Shown in pieces: positions 1 to 8,975 of a stretch of 64,000 nt of DNA. The stretch is from Catellatospora citrea (GTDB lineage: Bacteria > Actinomycetota > Actinomycetes > Mycobacteriales > Micromonosporaceae). Below the pieces are notes generated by a model, which did no database searches, was not told the DNA's origin, and saw only the letters and a program-made list of their open reading frames with translations. The DNA lies in assembly GCF_003610235.1 (NCBI RefSeq), contig NZ_RAPR01000001.1:8308001-8372000 (forward strand). The letters are read 5' to 3'. Position 1 is the first letter of the stretch. Every line of letters starts with the position of its first letter. Position numbers and translations under genes: made by a program.

Positions 1-1136
1 TTGGCCCCGCCGACGATGTAGACGTCCTGGTCCTTGCAGCCGGGCGCCTCGGTGGCCGCCGAGCCGTAGTAGACGCCTCGGCCGGTCAGGTCGGCGCAGC
101 CCGGCACGTCGAGCATCCGGTAGGACACACCGGTGGCCAGCACGACGCTGTGCGCGGCGATGCGGCTGCCGTCGGCGAAGTGCACGACCCGGGCCGAGCC
201 GCAGGTCTCCAGCGCGGTGACCTCGCGAGCCGACAGCAGCTCCGCGCCGAACTTCAGCGCCTGGCGGCGGGCCCGCTCGGTGAGCTGCGCGCCGGAGACG
301 CCGTCGGGGAAGCCGAGGTAGTTCTCGATGCGGCTGCTCTGGCCGGCCTGCCCGCCGGTCGCGCGGCGCTCGACGAGCACGGTGCGCAGGCCCTCGGAGG
401 CGGCGTACACGGCCGAGCCGAGCCCGGCGGGGCCGGCCCCGACGACGATCACGTCGTAGAAGTCCGAGGCCGGGTTGGTGGTCAGGCCGATGTTGCCGGC
501 CAGCTCGGCCTCGTTGGGCTGGACCAGCGTCTTGCCCTCGGCGGTCACCACCAGCGGCACGTCGTCGGCGGTGAGTCCGGCCGCGGCCAGCAGGCGGGCG
601 CCCTCCGGGTCGTCGGCGACGTACCAGCGGAACGGGACCAGGTTGCGGGCCAGGAAGTCGCGGATCTTGTACGAGTGCGCGGACCAGCGGTGGCCCACCA
701 CGCGCAGCTCGGCGGTGGCCGCGTCCGGGGTCGCCAGCCAGGACTGCAGCAGGTCGTCCACGACGGGGTAGAGGTGCTCCTCCGGCGGGTTCCACGGCTT
801 GAGCAGGTAGTGGTCCAGGTCGACTAGGTTGATCGCGTTGATCGCCGCGTCGGTGTCGGCGTACGCGGTCAGCAAGACCCGCCGGGCGCGCGGGTAGAGG
901 TCCATCGCCGATTCCAGGAACTCGATGCCGTTCATCTGCGGCATCCGGTAGTCCGCCAGCAGCACGGCGACCTGCTGCCCGCGCAGTTTCAGTTCGCGCA
1001 GCGCGTCGAGGGCCTCGGTGCCCGAACTCGCCCGCACCACCCGGTAGTTCTCGCCGTAATGCCGGCGCAGGTCACGTGCCACCGCGCGGGAGACGTTCGG
1101 ATCGTCGTCCACGGTCAGGATCGCCGGAGTGCTCAT
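1..1136 (-). CDS. Fused response regulator / thioredoxin reductase-like flavoprotein (3' part beyond window)
   Basis: The gene reads leftward off the window; 378 codons are visible from an ATG preceded by a weak GGTG site. Residues 1 to about 125 form a receiver domain: acidic pocket LTVDDDPN, phospho-acceptor Asp in LLADYRMP, and the conserved LLTAY and LLKPW segments. A linker domain (about 130-220) leads into an FAD domain starting with DVIVVGAGPAGLG, followed by GGQAGQSSRIENY and the ATG motif (VLATGVSYR). The usual redox CxxC of thioredoxin reductase is absent in the visible part; this position reads YYGSAATEAPGC. The architecture matches the family annotated as fused response regulator/thioredoxin-disulfide reductase, which is known to lack that motif, so disulfide reductase activity should not be assumed. 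The partner kinase is not in the window. Confidence 0.9.
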   Translation of the reverse strand, partial: MSTPAILTVDDDPNVSRAVARDLRRHYGENYRVVRASSGTEALDALRELKLRGQQVAVLLADYRMPQMNGIEFLESAMDLYPRARRVLLTAYADTDAAINAINLVDLDHYLLKPWNPPEEHLYPVVDDLLQSWLATPDAATAELRVVGHRWSAHSYKIRDFLARNLVPFRWYVADDPEGARLLAAAGLTADDVPLVVTAEGKTLVQPNEAELAGNIGLTTNPASDFYDVIVVGAGPAGLGSAVYAASEGLRTVLVERRATGGQAGQSSRIENYLGFPDGVSGAQLTERARRQALKFGAELLSAREVTALETCGSARVVHFADGSRIAAHSVVLATGVSYRMLDVPGCADLTGRGVYYGSAATEAPGCKDQDVYIVGGA

Positions 1137-1215
1137 GTCACCTATCAAAACACCTTCGGCGGCCGTTTCCATGGCGGGTTGATCACAATGACACCGCCGG
1201 TCACATCGGTAACTT

Positions 1216-2196
1216 TCATACCGCGGCGAGGCGGTCGAGATCGGCGGCGAGCTGTCCGCCGGCCATGGCCAGCAACTCGCCGTTCTCCTTCTCCGGATAG
1301 CCGCGCACCGCCGTCTCCGCGACCAGGATCAGCCACAGGTAGATCCGGTACAGGGTGAGGCGGGTCTGCTCGTCGGCGGTCAGCGCCCGGCCGAGGAAGC
1401 CGTCGATCGCCGCCGCGGCCTGCTCCTCGGGAATCCACGTCGCCAGCGAGACCAGCTCGGCGATCGGGTCGCCGTAGAAGGCGCGCTCGCCGTCGATGAC
1501 GGCCTCGACCCGCCAGCCGTCACCGTCGGCCAGCACGAACACGTTGCCGTCCCACAGGTCGAAGTGCACCAGCGCGGGCGCGGTCACCGCGTCGAGCAGC
1601 GGCGCGTGGCGGGCGACCAGCTCGCGGATCTCGGCGGCGGGCCGGGCCAGCGGTCGGTCGGTGGCCGTCGCGTCGGCCAGGATGTCGTCGACGAAGCACA
1701 GGAACGACTCCCGCCAGGACGCCGAGCGGGTGCGCCCGTCGCGGCGCGGGTAGCCGAATCGCTCGCCGGTGACGGCGGTGCCGGCGGCGGCGATACGGCC
1801 CAGCTCATGGCGCACCGCGAGCACGTGCTCGGCGGCCATGGTCTGCTTGGCCTGCTCGAAGGACACCCCGCGCAGCCGCTCCATGACCATGACCCCGCCC
1901 TCGGCGTCGGCGTGCCACATCGTCGGCAGCGGCACGCCCGCCGCCGCGGCCCGCTCGAAGAACTCGATCTCGGTGTGCATCAGGTCGACCTCGTAGGTCA
2001 GCATCGTCAGGCCCTTCTCCGGCGCGACCTTGAGCACGACCTCGCGGCCGTCGGCGAGGCGCACGGCGTGTGCGGCGTTGAAGAAGCCGTCGGTGAACTC
2101 CTCGTGCCCGGTGACGACGGCGTCGTCACCCAGGCCCTGCCTGATCAGGCGGGTGATGTCGGCATGGGACAGGACGGGCTTGGTGATGCTGCGCAT
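1216..2196 (-). CDS. APH-family phosphotransferase (aminoglycoside/choline kinase-like)
   Basis: A 326-residue protein kinase-like small-molecule kinase (APH superfamily). The N-lobe carries the ATP-binding lysine in VVLKVAPEKG. The catalytic loop is LVHFDLWDGNVFV (Brenner motif HxDxxxxN) and the metal-binding Asp is in AVIDGERAFYGDP. The start is the ATG opening MRSITKPVL; upstream in-frame codons do not look like protein and would run into the operator region. The substrate cannot be told from sequence: members phosphorylate aminoglycosides, macrolides, choline or sugars. It is divergent from the GH5 gene, and a CebR-like site lies only 17 bases upstream of its start, so it could be co-regulated with cellulose use (inference). 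Two other APH-type kinases lie in the window at 13401 and 40253. Confidence 0.85.
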   Translation of the reverse strand: MRSITKPVLSHADITRLIRQGLGDDAVVTGHEEFTDGFFNAAHAVRLADGREVVLKVAPEKGLTMLTYEVDLMHTEIEFFERAAAAGVPLPTMWHADAEGGVMVMERLRGVSFEQAKQTMAAEHVLAVRHELGRIAAAGTAVTGERFGYPRRDGRTRSASWRESFLCFVDDILADATATDRPLARPAAEIRELVARHAPLLDAVTAPALVHFDLWDGNVFVLADGDGWRVEAVIDGERAFYGDPIAELVSLATWIPEEQAAAAIDGFLGRALTADEQTRLTLYRIYLWLILVAETAVRGYPEKENGELLAMAGGQLAADLDRLAAV

Positions 2197-2212
2197 GGGT
2201 CGGATGGTGCCG

Positions 2213-2226
2213 TGAGAGCGCTCCCC
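2213..2226. promoter_or_regulatory. CebR/CelR-like LacI-family operator (imperfect)
   Basis: TGAGAGCGCTCCCC keeps the palindromic core GAGCGCTC of the actinobacterial cellobiose repressor consensus TGGGAGCGCTCCCA with two mismatches. It sits 17 bases upstream of the kinase gene start at 2196 and about 90 bases from the strong site at 2314. Confidence 0.5.
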
Positions 2227-2285
2227 ATGGCAAGGTCCATGGACCCGGTCGGGGCACGGGATTGACGCAGACTGTTGCGTCCGGG

Positions 2286-2314
2286 TTACGGGAGCCTTAC
2301 GCTCCAACACAAAT
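2286..2314 (+). promoter_or_regulatory. Candidate promoter of the GH5 cellulase gene
   Basis: TTACGG (2286-2291) and ACAAAT (2309-2314) are separated by 17 bases. The last T of the -10-like hexamer is the first base of the operator at 2314, so a repressor bound there would cover the start site. A TTGACG at 2262 is an alternative -35 but has no good -10. Confidence 0.4.
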
Positions 2315-2327
2315 GGGAGCGCTCCCG
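2314..2327. promoter_or_regulatory. CebR/CelR-type operator
   Basis: TGGGAGCGCTCCCG matches 13 of 14 positions of the cellobiose-responsive LacI-family operator known from Streptomyces CebR and Thermobifida CelR. It overlaps the expected transcription start of the GH5 gene. The repressor gene itself is not in the window. Confidence 0.85.
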
Positions 2328-2459
2328 TTCACTGGCGTCGATGTCCGGTCCACTCCGGAGGGTCGTCGGCAGGGTCGGGAGCCGGGCGGAACCGCTTCGG
2401 CGGGCCGCTCGTGTCACCCCCGGTGCCCGCCGGGGGAGTGGGCGTGCCCGCCCCGTGAC

Positions 2460-2473
2460 TGGGAGCGCTCCCG
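2460..2473. promoter_or_regulatory. Second CebR/CelR-type operator
   Basis: The same 14-mer, TGGGAGCGCTCCCG, occurs again 146 bases downstream of the first copy and 53 bases before the GH5 start codon. Two identical sites in the leader suggest cooperative or looping repression, or a second promoter between them. Confidence 0.85.
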
Positions 2474-2526
2474 ACCTGCGGCGGCCACCGATCGCCGACC
2501 GCACCACCGCTTCCGGAAGGTTCTCC

Positions 2527-4485
2527 ATGGCACTCAGTAGGAAGGCGGGGATCCGCAGGCGACTGCGCATCCCCCTCGCGCTGGCCACGCTGGCCACGAC
2601 GCTGGCGGCCGGCGCGGCCGTGCTCGCCCCGACCACCGCCGCCGCCGCGGTGCCGGAGAAGGACTGGTTGCACGTCCAGGGCAACAAGGTGGTCGACGAG
2701 GCCGGCAACGAGGTCTGGTTGACCGGCGTCAACTGGTTCGGCTTCAACGCCTCCGAGCGGGTCTTCCACGGCCTGTGGTCGGGCAACATCACCACCATCA
2801 CCAAGGGCATGGCCGACCGCGGCATCAACCTCGTCCGCGTGCCGATCTCCACCCAGCTGCTGCTGGAGTGGAAGAACGGCCAGACGGTCGCCGCGCCGAA
2901 CGTGAACACCTACGCCAACCCCGAGCTGGCCGGCAAGAACAACCTGCAGATCTGGGACTACTGGCTGCAGCTGTGCGAGCAGTACGGCATCAAGGTCATG
3001 CTCGACGTGCACAGCGCCGAGGCCGACAACTCCGGTCACATCCACCCGGTGTGGTGGAAGGGCTCGATCACTGTCGAGCAGTTCTACCAGGCGTGGGAGT
3101 GGGTGACCAACCGGTACAAGACCAACGACACCATCGTCGCGATGGACATCAAGAACGAGCCCCACGGCACCCCCAACCAGCCCCCGCGGGCCAAGTGGGA
3201 CAACAGCACCGACCAGGACAACTTCAAGTACGCCTGCGAGACCGCGGGCAAGCGCATCCTGGCGATCAACCCGAACGTGCTGATCCTGTGCGAGGGCATC
3301 GAGGTCTACCCGCGGCCGGGCGAGACCTGGAGCTCCCCGAACACCGACCCGGACCTGACGCCGAACTACTTCTACAACTGGTGGGGCGGCAACCTGCGCG
3401 GCGTGCGCGACTACCCGGTCAACCTGGGCGCCAACCAGGACCAGCTGATGTACTCGCCGCACGACTACGGCCCGCTGGTCTACGAGCAGCCGTGGTTCCA
3501 GGGCACGTTCGACAAGACCTCGCTGACCAACGACGTGTGGCGGCCGAACTGGCTCTACATCCACGAGAACGGCACCGCGCCGCTGCTGATCGGCGAGTGG
3601 GGCGGCCGGCTCGGCCAGGACGCCCGCCAGGACAAGTGGATGACCGCGCTGCGTGACCTGATCGTGCAGTACCGCCTGCACCAGACGTTCTGGGTGCTCA
3701 ACCCGAACTCCGGCGACACCGGCGGCCTGCTGCTCGACGACTGGGCCACCTGGGACACCGCCAAGTACAACCTGCTCAAACCGGCGCTGTGGCAGCACCA
3801 GGGCAAGTTCGTCAGCCTCGACCACCAGGTCCGGCTCGGCGGCGCGACCAGCAGCACCGGCTACAACCTGGCCGACGTGTACGGCGGCGGGGGCACCGGC
3901 GGCGACACCATCGCCCCGTCCGCGCCCGGCAACCCGTCCGTCACCGGCGTCACCAGCAGCTCGGTGTCGCTGTCCTGGGGCGCGGCCACCGACAACGTCG
4001 GCGTGACGGCGTACGAGGTCTACCGCGCCGGGACCAAGGTGGCGACGGTCTCCGGGCTGACCTACACCGACACGGGGCTGTCCGCGTCGACGGCGTACCA
4101 GTACACGGTGCGGGCGAGGGACGCGGCGGGCAACGTCTCGGCGGCGTCGGCCGCGGTCACCGGCACCACGTCCGGTGGCGGCGGTGGCGGCGGCAGCGGC
4201 TGCACCGCCACCCTGCGCGTGACCGGCTCCTGGCAGGGCGGCATGCAGGGCGAGGTCACCGTGACCAACACCAGCACCATGACGTCGGCGGCCTGGTCGG
4301 TCGTGCTGAACATCCCGGCCACGCTGACCATCAGCAACCTGTGGAACGGCAACCGGACCGGCAACACGGTCACCAACGCGCCGCACAACGGCTCGCTGGC
4401 CCCGTCGACCAGCACGACGTTCGGGTTCGTGGCCAGCGGCTCCGGCACGGTCACCGTGACCAGCTGCGCCATCGCGGTGCCGTGA
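2527..4485 (+). CDS. Secreted GH5 endo-beta-1,4-glucanase with Fn3 and CBM2
   Basis: A 652-residue secreted cellulase. The ATG opening MALSRKAGIRRRLRIP is chosen because GGAAGG lies 6 bases upstream and a typical Arg-rich signal peptide follows, with likely cleavage near residue 41 (TTAAAA-VPEKD). The GH5 catalytic domain spans about 44-450: the acid/base Glu is E211 in MDIKNEPHG and the nucleophile is E357 in LLIGEWGG. A fibronectin type III domain (about 460-550) and a Gly/Ser linker connect to a C-terminal cellulose-binding CBM2 (about 557-652) with bracketing Cys residues and conserved Trp (GSWQGG, NLWNG). It hydrolyses internal beta-1,4 bonds of cellulose outside the cell. Two perfect CebR-type operators upstream imply induction by cello-oligosaccharides. 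A GH9 cellulase gene follows on the same strand. Confidence 0.95.
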   Translation: MALSRKAGIRRRLRIPLALATLATTLAAGAAVLAPTTAAAAVPEKDWLHVQGNKVVDEAGNEVWLTGVNWFGFNASERVFHGLWSGNITTITKGMADRGINLVRVPISTQLLLEWKNGQTVAAPNVNTYANPELAGKNNLQIWDYWLQLCEQYGIKVMLDVHSAEADNSGHIHPVWWKGSITVEQFYQAWEWVTNRYKTNDTIVAMDIKNEPHGTPNQPPRAKWDNSTDQDNFKYACETAGKRILAINPNVLILCEGIEVYPRPGETWSSPNTDPDLTPNYFYNWWGGNLRGVRDYPVNLGANQDQLMYSPHDYGPLVYEQPWFQGTFDKTSLTNDVWRPNWLYIHENGTAPLLIGEWGGRLGQDARQDKWMTALRDLIVQYRLHQTFWVLNPNSGDTGGLLLDDWATWDTAKYNLLKPALWQHQGKFVSLDHQVRLGGATSSTGYNLADVYGGGGTGGDTIAPSAPGNPSVTGVTSSSVSLSWGAATDNVGVTAYEVYRAGTKVATVSGLTYTDTGLSASTAYQYTVRARDAAGNVSAASAAVTGTTSGGGGGGGSGCTATLRVTGSWQGGMQGEVTVTNTSTMTSAAWSVVLNIPATLTISNLWNGNRTGNTVTNAPHNGSLAPSTSTTFGFVASGSGTVTVTSCAIAVP

Positions 4486-4490
4486 CCGGT

Positions 4491-4526
4491 CCGGCCGGCG
4501 GCGGGCCCCTCACCGCCGCCGGCCGG
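4491..4526 (+). terminator. Terminator-like hairpin after the GH5 gene
   Basis: A 14-bp perfect GC stem (left arm 4491-4504 CCGGCCGGCGGCGG, right arm 4513-4526) with an 8-base loop begins 5 bases after the GH5 stop. There is no T-tract, as is common for actinomycete terminators. Confidence 0.6.
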
Positions 4527-4591
4527 CCGCCTGCCCGAAGCGGCCCGACCAGGGCAGGTGCGTCCTGGTCCGCGGCCCGGCGGGCCGCCCG

Positions 4592-4632
4592 GCCCGCGGA
4601 ACGCGTCCTCCTCCCCGGCGCGTTCCGCGGGC
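4592..4632 (+). other. Second hairpin in the GH5-GH9 intergenic region
   Basis: Arms GCCCGCGGAACGCG (4592-4605) and its complement (4619-4632) enclose a 13-base loop. It ends 40 bases before the GH9 start, so it may be a second terminator or a 5'-leader or mRNA-stability structure. No CebR operator and no clear promoter is visible in front of the GH9 gene. Confidence 0.4.
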
Positions 4633-4672
4633 ACGGGACTCCCGACCATCCAGCCGATCACCGGAGTCCACG

Positions 4673-7474
4673 ATGAGACGTCCCACCCACCGGCGGCTTC
4701 GCCTGGTGCTCGCCACCGCTGCCGCCGCCCTCCTGCTTCCGCTGCCCGCCGCGCCCGCGGCGGCCGACGTCGACACCAGCCCCGTGCGGGTCAACCAGGT
4801 CGGCTACCTCACCGGCGCGGACAAGATCGCCACCGTGGTCACCACGGGCGGCGCCCGCGCCTGGCAGGTGCGCCAGGCTTCCGGCGGCGCCGTCGCCGCG
4901 TCCGGCACCACCACCGTGTACGGCAGCGACCGCGCCTCCGGCGACACCGTGCACCAGGCCGACTTCAGCGCGCTCAGCACGCCCGGCGACTACGTGCTGT
5001 GGGTCGACGGGGTCGGCACCAGCGTGCCGTTCACCGTCTCGGCGTCCTCGCTCTACCCGGCCCTGGGCCGCGAGGCGATGCAGTACTTCTACTTCCACCG
5101 CATGGGCGCGGCCGTCGAGGGCCAGTACCTGCAGAACGCCGGGCACGCGCACGCGGCGCTGCACCCGGGCGACGAGTCGGTGCCCTGCTACAACAGCTGG
5201 TGCGGCAGCCAGCGCCTGAACGTGCGCTACTCCTGGGCCGACGCCGGCGACTTCGGCATCTACGCGGTCAACCACGCCGTGTCCGCGTGGACGCTGCTCA
5301 ACCTGCTGGAACGCGAGCCCGCCGCGTACGGCGACGGGTCGTTGGCGATCCCCGAGCGCACCAACGGCCGACCGGACATCCTGGACGAGGTCGAGTTCGG
5401 CTCACGCTGGATGGCGGGCCTGCTGCCGTCGACCGGCCTGGCCTCGCACAAGGTGCACAACCACGCGTGGAGCGCGTTCCCGGTGACCTCGGTCGACGCC
5501 GAGAACGGCCTGGCCCGCTCGGCGATGGGCCCGTCGACGAACGCGACGTACGCCGTGGCGCGCACCAACGCCCAGCTCGCACGGGTGCTCGCGCCGTACG
5601 ATGCGACCCGCGCGGCGACGCTGTGGGGCATCGCCAAGGACGCCTGGACCCGGGCCGAGGCACAGCCGAACGTCGACTACAACACCACCTCCGACGCCGA
5701 GGGCGGCGGAGACTACGGCGACACGAAGAACAGCGACGACCGCTACGCCGCCGCGGCCGAGCTCTACCTGACCGCGCTCAAGCGCTCCGACACGGCATTG
5801 TCGAGTTACCGCAGCGCGGTGACCGGGTCGCCGCACTACCGGGAGGTGGGGCAGTTCGACTGGGCCGAGGTCGCCGCGACCGGGACCCTGTCGCTGGTCA
5901 GCGTCGCCAACGACCTGCCCGCCGCCGACGTGGCCACGATGCGCGCGAACGTGCGCTCCTTCGCCGACCAGATCGTCACGACGCTGCGCGGCGAGGGCTA
6001 CCCGTCGCTGATCGGCGGGGCGTCGGCGTACCCGTGGGGCTCGAACTCGTTCATCGCCAACCGGATGCTGGTGCTCGGCGTGGCCTACGACGACTCGGGC
6101 AGCCTGGCCTACCTCAAGGCGATGAACCGGGCCATGGACTACCTGATGGGCAACAACGCGATGCGCCTGTCGTACGTCACCGGCTACGGCGAGTACGCCG
6201 AGACCGACCTGCACGACCGCTGGGCGTGGGGCAAGTACCCGGGGCTGGCGTACCCGAAGGGCTGGCTGGCCGGCGGGCCGAACAACGAGCTGATCAACGA
6301 CCCGGCCACACCCACCGGCCGCCCGGCGGCGAAGTCCTACGCGCCGAAGAACACCGCGCCCGACGCGTGGGGTTCCAAGGAGAACACGATCAACTGGAAC
6401 GCGCCGCTGGTCTGGGTGGCCACCCACCTCGACCGGAACGCGGCCGACCTGACCGGCGGCACCCCGCCGGTGGACGTCACCCCGCCGACCGTGCCCGCCA
6501 ACCTGCGGGTCACCGGGACGTCGGCGACATCGGTCTCGCTGGCCTGGGACGCGTCCACCGACAACGTCGGCGTCGTCGGCTACGACGTCTACCGGGGCAC
6601 CAGCAAGGTCGGCACGCCGACCGGCACGTCCTACACCGACACCGGCCTGACCCCGTCGACCGGCTACCAGTACACGGTGCGGGCGCGCGACGCGGGCGGC
6701 TACGTCTCGGCCGCGTCGACGGCGGTGACCGCGACGACCCTGGGCGGCGACGTGGTCCCGCCCGCGACCCCGGCGAACCTGCGGGTCACCGCGGCGGGCA
6801 GCAGCACGCTCACCATCACCTGGGACCCGGTGCCGACCGCGGTGTCCTACGCCGTGCGGCGCGGCAGCGTCCAGGTGGCGGTGGTGACCGGGACGTCGTA
6901 CACCGACACCGGGCTGAGCCCGAGCACGGCGTACACGTACACGGTGCAGGCCCGTAACGCCGCCGGTGACGCGTCGGCGTGGTCCGCGCCGATCACCGCC
7001 ACCACGTCCGCCCCGCCGACCGGCGGCGGGCTGACCGTCCGGTACAAGAACAACGACGGCTCGCCGACGGACAACTCGATCCGCTTCGGCCTCCAGGTCG
7101 TCAACAGCGGCACCGCCGCGATCGGCCTGACCACGGTCACCGCCCGCTACTACCTGACCCGGGACGGGTCGGCGGGCGTGACGGCGTACTGCGACTGGGC
7201 CCAGGTCGGCTGCGCCAACGTGCGTGCCACCGTGGTGAGCCTGCCCAGCCCGGTGGCCGGTGCGGACACCTACGTCGAGGTCGCCTTCACCGGCGGCACG
7301 CTCGCCGCGGGCGCGTCGACCGGGGAGATCCAGCTGCGCCTGCACAAGGCCGACTGGAGCCCGTTCAACGAGGTCGGCGACTACAGCCGGGGCGCCAACA
7401 CCGCGTTCGCGGACGCGCCCACCATCCCCGGATACGCGGGCGGCGTGCTCTCCTGGGGCACCCCGCCGGCGTGA
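4673..7474 (+). CDS. Secreted GH9 endoglucanase with two Fn3 domains and CBM3
   Basis: A 933-residue secreted cellulase; ATG with GGAG 8 bases upstream. The signal peptide (about 1-34) ends at APAAA-DVD. An Ig-like CelD N-terminal domain (about 36-125) starts with VRVNQVGYLT. The GH9 catalytic (alpha/alpha)6 barrel follows: the base pair of Asp is in WADAGDFGIY (D190 and D193), the conserved SYVTGYG and HDRWAWGKYP segments are present, and the acid Glu (E570) lies in KENTINWNAPL. Two Fn3 domains (about 601-690 and 697-780) precede a C-terminal CBM3 (about 785-933) beginning LTVRYKNND and ending in the PGYAGG segment. It acts on crystalline or amorphous cellulose outside the cell, with the GH5 enzyme upstream. 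Confidence 0.95.
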   Translation: MRRPTHRRLRLVLATAAAALLLPLPAAPAAADVDTSPVRVNQVGYLTGADKIATVVTTGGARAWQVRQASGGAVAASGTTTVYGSDRASGDTVHQADFSALSTPGDYVLWVDGVGTSVPFTVSASSLYPALGREAMQYFYFHRMGAAVEGQYLQNAGHAHAALHPGDESVPCYNSWCGSQRLNVRYSWADAGDFGIYAVNHAVSAWTLLNLLEREPAAYGDGSLAIPERTNGRPDILDEVEFGSRWMAGLLPSTGLASHKVHNHAWSAFPVTSVDAENGLARSAMGPSTNATYAVARTNAQLARVLAPYDATRAATLWGIAKDAWTRAEAQPNVDYNTTSDAEGGGDYGDTKNSDDRYAAAAELYLTALKRSDTALSSYRSAVTGSPHYREVGQFDWAEVAATGTLSLVSVANDLPAADVATMRANVRSFADQIVTTLRGEGYPSLIGGASAYPWGSNSFIANRMLVLGVAYDDSGSLAYLKAMNRAMDYLMGNNAMRLSYVTGYGEYAETDLHDRWAWGKYPGLAYPKGWLAGGPNNELINDPATPTGRPAAKSYAPKNTAPDAWGSKENTINWNAPLVWVATHLDRNAADLTGGTPPVDVTPPTVPANLRVTGTSATSVSLAWDASTDNVGVVGYDVYRGTSKVGTPTGTSYTDTGLTPSTGYQYTVRARDAGGYVSAASTAVTATTLGGDVVPPATPANLRVTAAGSSTLTITWDPVPTAVSYAVRRGSVQVAVVTGTSYTDTGLSPSTAYTYTVQARNAAGDASAWSAPITATTSAPPTGGGLTVRYKNNDGSPTDNSIRFGLQVVNSGTAAIGLTTVTARYYLTRDGSAGVTAYCDWAQVGCANVRATVVSLPSPVAGADTYVEVAFTGGTLAAGASTGEIQLRLHKADWSPFNEVGDYSRGANTAFADAPTIPGYAGGVLSWGTPPA

Positions 7475-7482
7475 CCGGCCCG

Positions 7483-7516
7483 CCCGAGGGCTCCCCCCGC
7501 CAGGGGAGCCCTCGGG
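7483..7516 (+). terminator. Strong terminator hairpin after the GH9 gene
   Basis: A 14-bp perfect stem (CCCGAGGGCTCCCC at 7483-7496, complement at 7503-7516) with a 6-base loop starts 9 bases after the stop codon. There is no U-tract. Confidence 0.75.
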
Positions 7517-7707
7517 CTCCTTGCCGAAGCCACCCGGTGCGGGCACTGCGCACGGCGGTCCGTGGGAAACGGGCGGGAGCAGGCAGCTGACCTGCATCTT
7601 TCCGGTGAACTGTCGGTGCGGCCCGTTCGTTTTCCGGTCAGAAGCCTGCACAATGGACACATTGCTGCCGGCCCGTCGGGGGCGGGCACGTGCCCTCGGG
7701 AGTGTTC

Positions 7708-8967
7708 ATGCGGCTCCGAGCCCGCCGTTCCGGCGCAGTCCTCACCGTCCTCGCCGCGGCAGGTGCGGCCCTCGTCCCCGCCGGCGCGCCCGCGGTCGCC
7801 GTGTCCGCCGCCAACGCGGTCGTGGTGTGGAACCAGCACACCGAGGACACGATCCGCAACGCCGGCCCGTTCGTGCCGCACGTCGCCCTGATCAACCGGG
7901 CCATGGTGCACGGCGCCGTCTACGACGCGGTCAACGGCATCGCCCGCACCCACCGGCCGTACCTGGTGCAGGTCGACGCGCAGCCCGGCGACTCGGTCGA
8001 CGCCGCCGCGGCCACCGCCGCGTTCCGGATGCTGACGCACCTGTTCCCGGCGCAGACGGCGGCGCTGCAGGGCAAGTACGACACCGCGCTGGCAGCGGTG
8101 CCCGACGGTCCCGCGAAGCTGGGCGGCATCACCGACGGCGAGCAGGCCGCGACCGCGATGATCGAGGCGCGCACCGGGGACGGGCGCGGCGGACCGGCCG
8201 ACGTGGTGATCGGCACCGAGCCGGGGCAGTGGCGGCCCACCCCGCCCGCGTTCGCCATCGACCCGGCGCCCTGGGCGGGCAATGTCAAGCCGTTCCTCGT
8301 GCCCGACGTGGCGGCGCTGCGCTCGGGCGGGCCGAACCCGCTGACCAGCGCGGCATACGCGGAGGAGTTCAACGAGGTCAAGTCCGTCGGCTCGCGGACC
8401 AGCACCACCCGCACCGCCGACCAGACCGACGCGGCCCGCTGGTGGGCGTCGGTGCCGCAGGAGGCGATGCTACGCGCGCTGGCCACCGGCCACGGGCTGT
8501 CCGCCCCCGACAGTGCCAGGCTGTTCGCCCAGGTCGGCCTGTCCACCGCGGACGCCGTGATCGCCTGCCACAACGACAAGGCGCACTGGAAGTCCTGGCG
8601 GCCGGTCACCGCGATCCACGAGGCCGCGAACGACGGCAACCCGGCCACCGCGCCGGACCCGTCCTGGGTCCCGCTGCTGGACACCCCGCCCTGGTACGAG
8701 CACTCGTCCGGGCACTCCTGCAACATCTCCGCCTGGTCGTACGCGCTGACCGACTTCTTCGGCACCGACAAGGTCGCCTTCTCCGGCTTCAACGCCGTCA
8801 CCGGCACCACCCGCAGCTTCACCCGGTTCTCCCAGGCCCGCAAGGAGATCATCGACGCCCGGGTGTGGGGCGGCATCCACTTTCGCACCGCCGACCACCA
8901 CGGCGCGGTCATCGGCAAGAAGGTCGCCCACTACGGTGCCAAGCACTACTTCCAGCCGGTTCGCTGA
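7708..8967 (+). CDS. Secreted vanadium-dependent haloperoxidase-like protein (PAP2 superfamily)
   Basis: A 419-residue protein. The ATG at 7708 (MRLRARRSG) has GGGAG 5 bases upstream; an ATG-like start 6 codons earlier lacks a site. A signal peptide of about 30 residues ends in an Ala-rich stretch. The C-terminal half carries the complete vanadate-binding set with the spacing of vanadium chloroperoxidase: K291 and R298 (7 apart, in KSWRPVTAI), S334-G335-H336 in HSSGHS, and R385/H391 (6 apart, in ARVWGGIH). By family knowledge it could oxidise halides with H2O2 or act as an acid phosphatase; sequence alone does not decide. It is monocistronic, between two strong hairpins. Confidence 0.85.
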   Translation: MRLRARRSGAVLTVLAAAGAALVPAGAPAVAVSAANAVVVWNQHTEDTIRNAGPFVPHVALINRAMVHGAVYDAVNGIARTHRPYLVQVDAQPGDSVDAAAATAAFRMLTHLFPAQTAALQGKYDTALAAVPDGPAKLGGITDGEQAATAMIEARTGDGRGGPADVVIGTEPGQWRPTPPAFAIDPAPWAGNVKPFLVPDVAALRSGGPNPLTSAAYAEEFNEVKSVGSRTSTTRTADQTDAARWWASVPQEAMLRALATGHGLSAPDSARLFAQVGLSTADAVIACHNDKAHWKSWRPVTAIHEAANDGNPATAPDPSWVPLLDTPPWYEHSSGHSCNISAWSYALTDFFGTDKVAFSGFNAVTGTTRSFTRFSQARKEIIDARVWGGIHFRTADHHGAVIGKKVAHYGAKHYFQPVR

Positions 8968-8975
8968 CCCCCCGC

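Noticed and set aside
2329-4386. Long open frame antisense to the GH5 gene
   Set aside because: It mirrors the third-position GC of the cellulase gene, is Arg/Gly/Val-rich without any domain, and has no ribosome site.
5402-7660. 750-codon antisense frame over the GH9 gene
   Set aside because: Shadow of strongly biased codon use; the sense frame has signal peptide, catalytic motifs and CBM.
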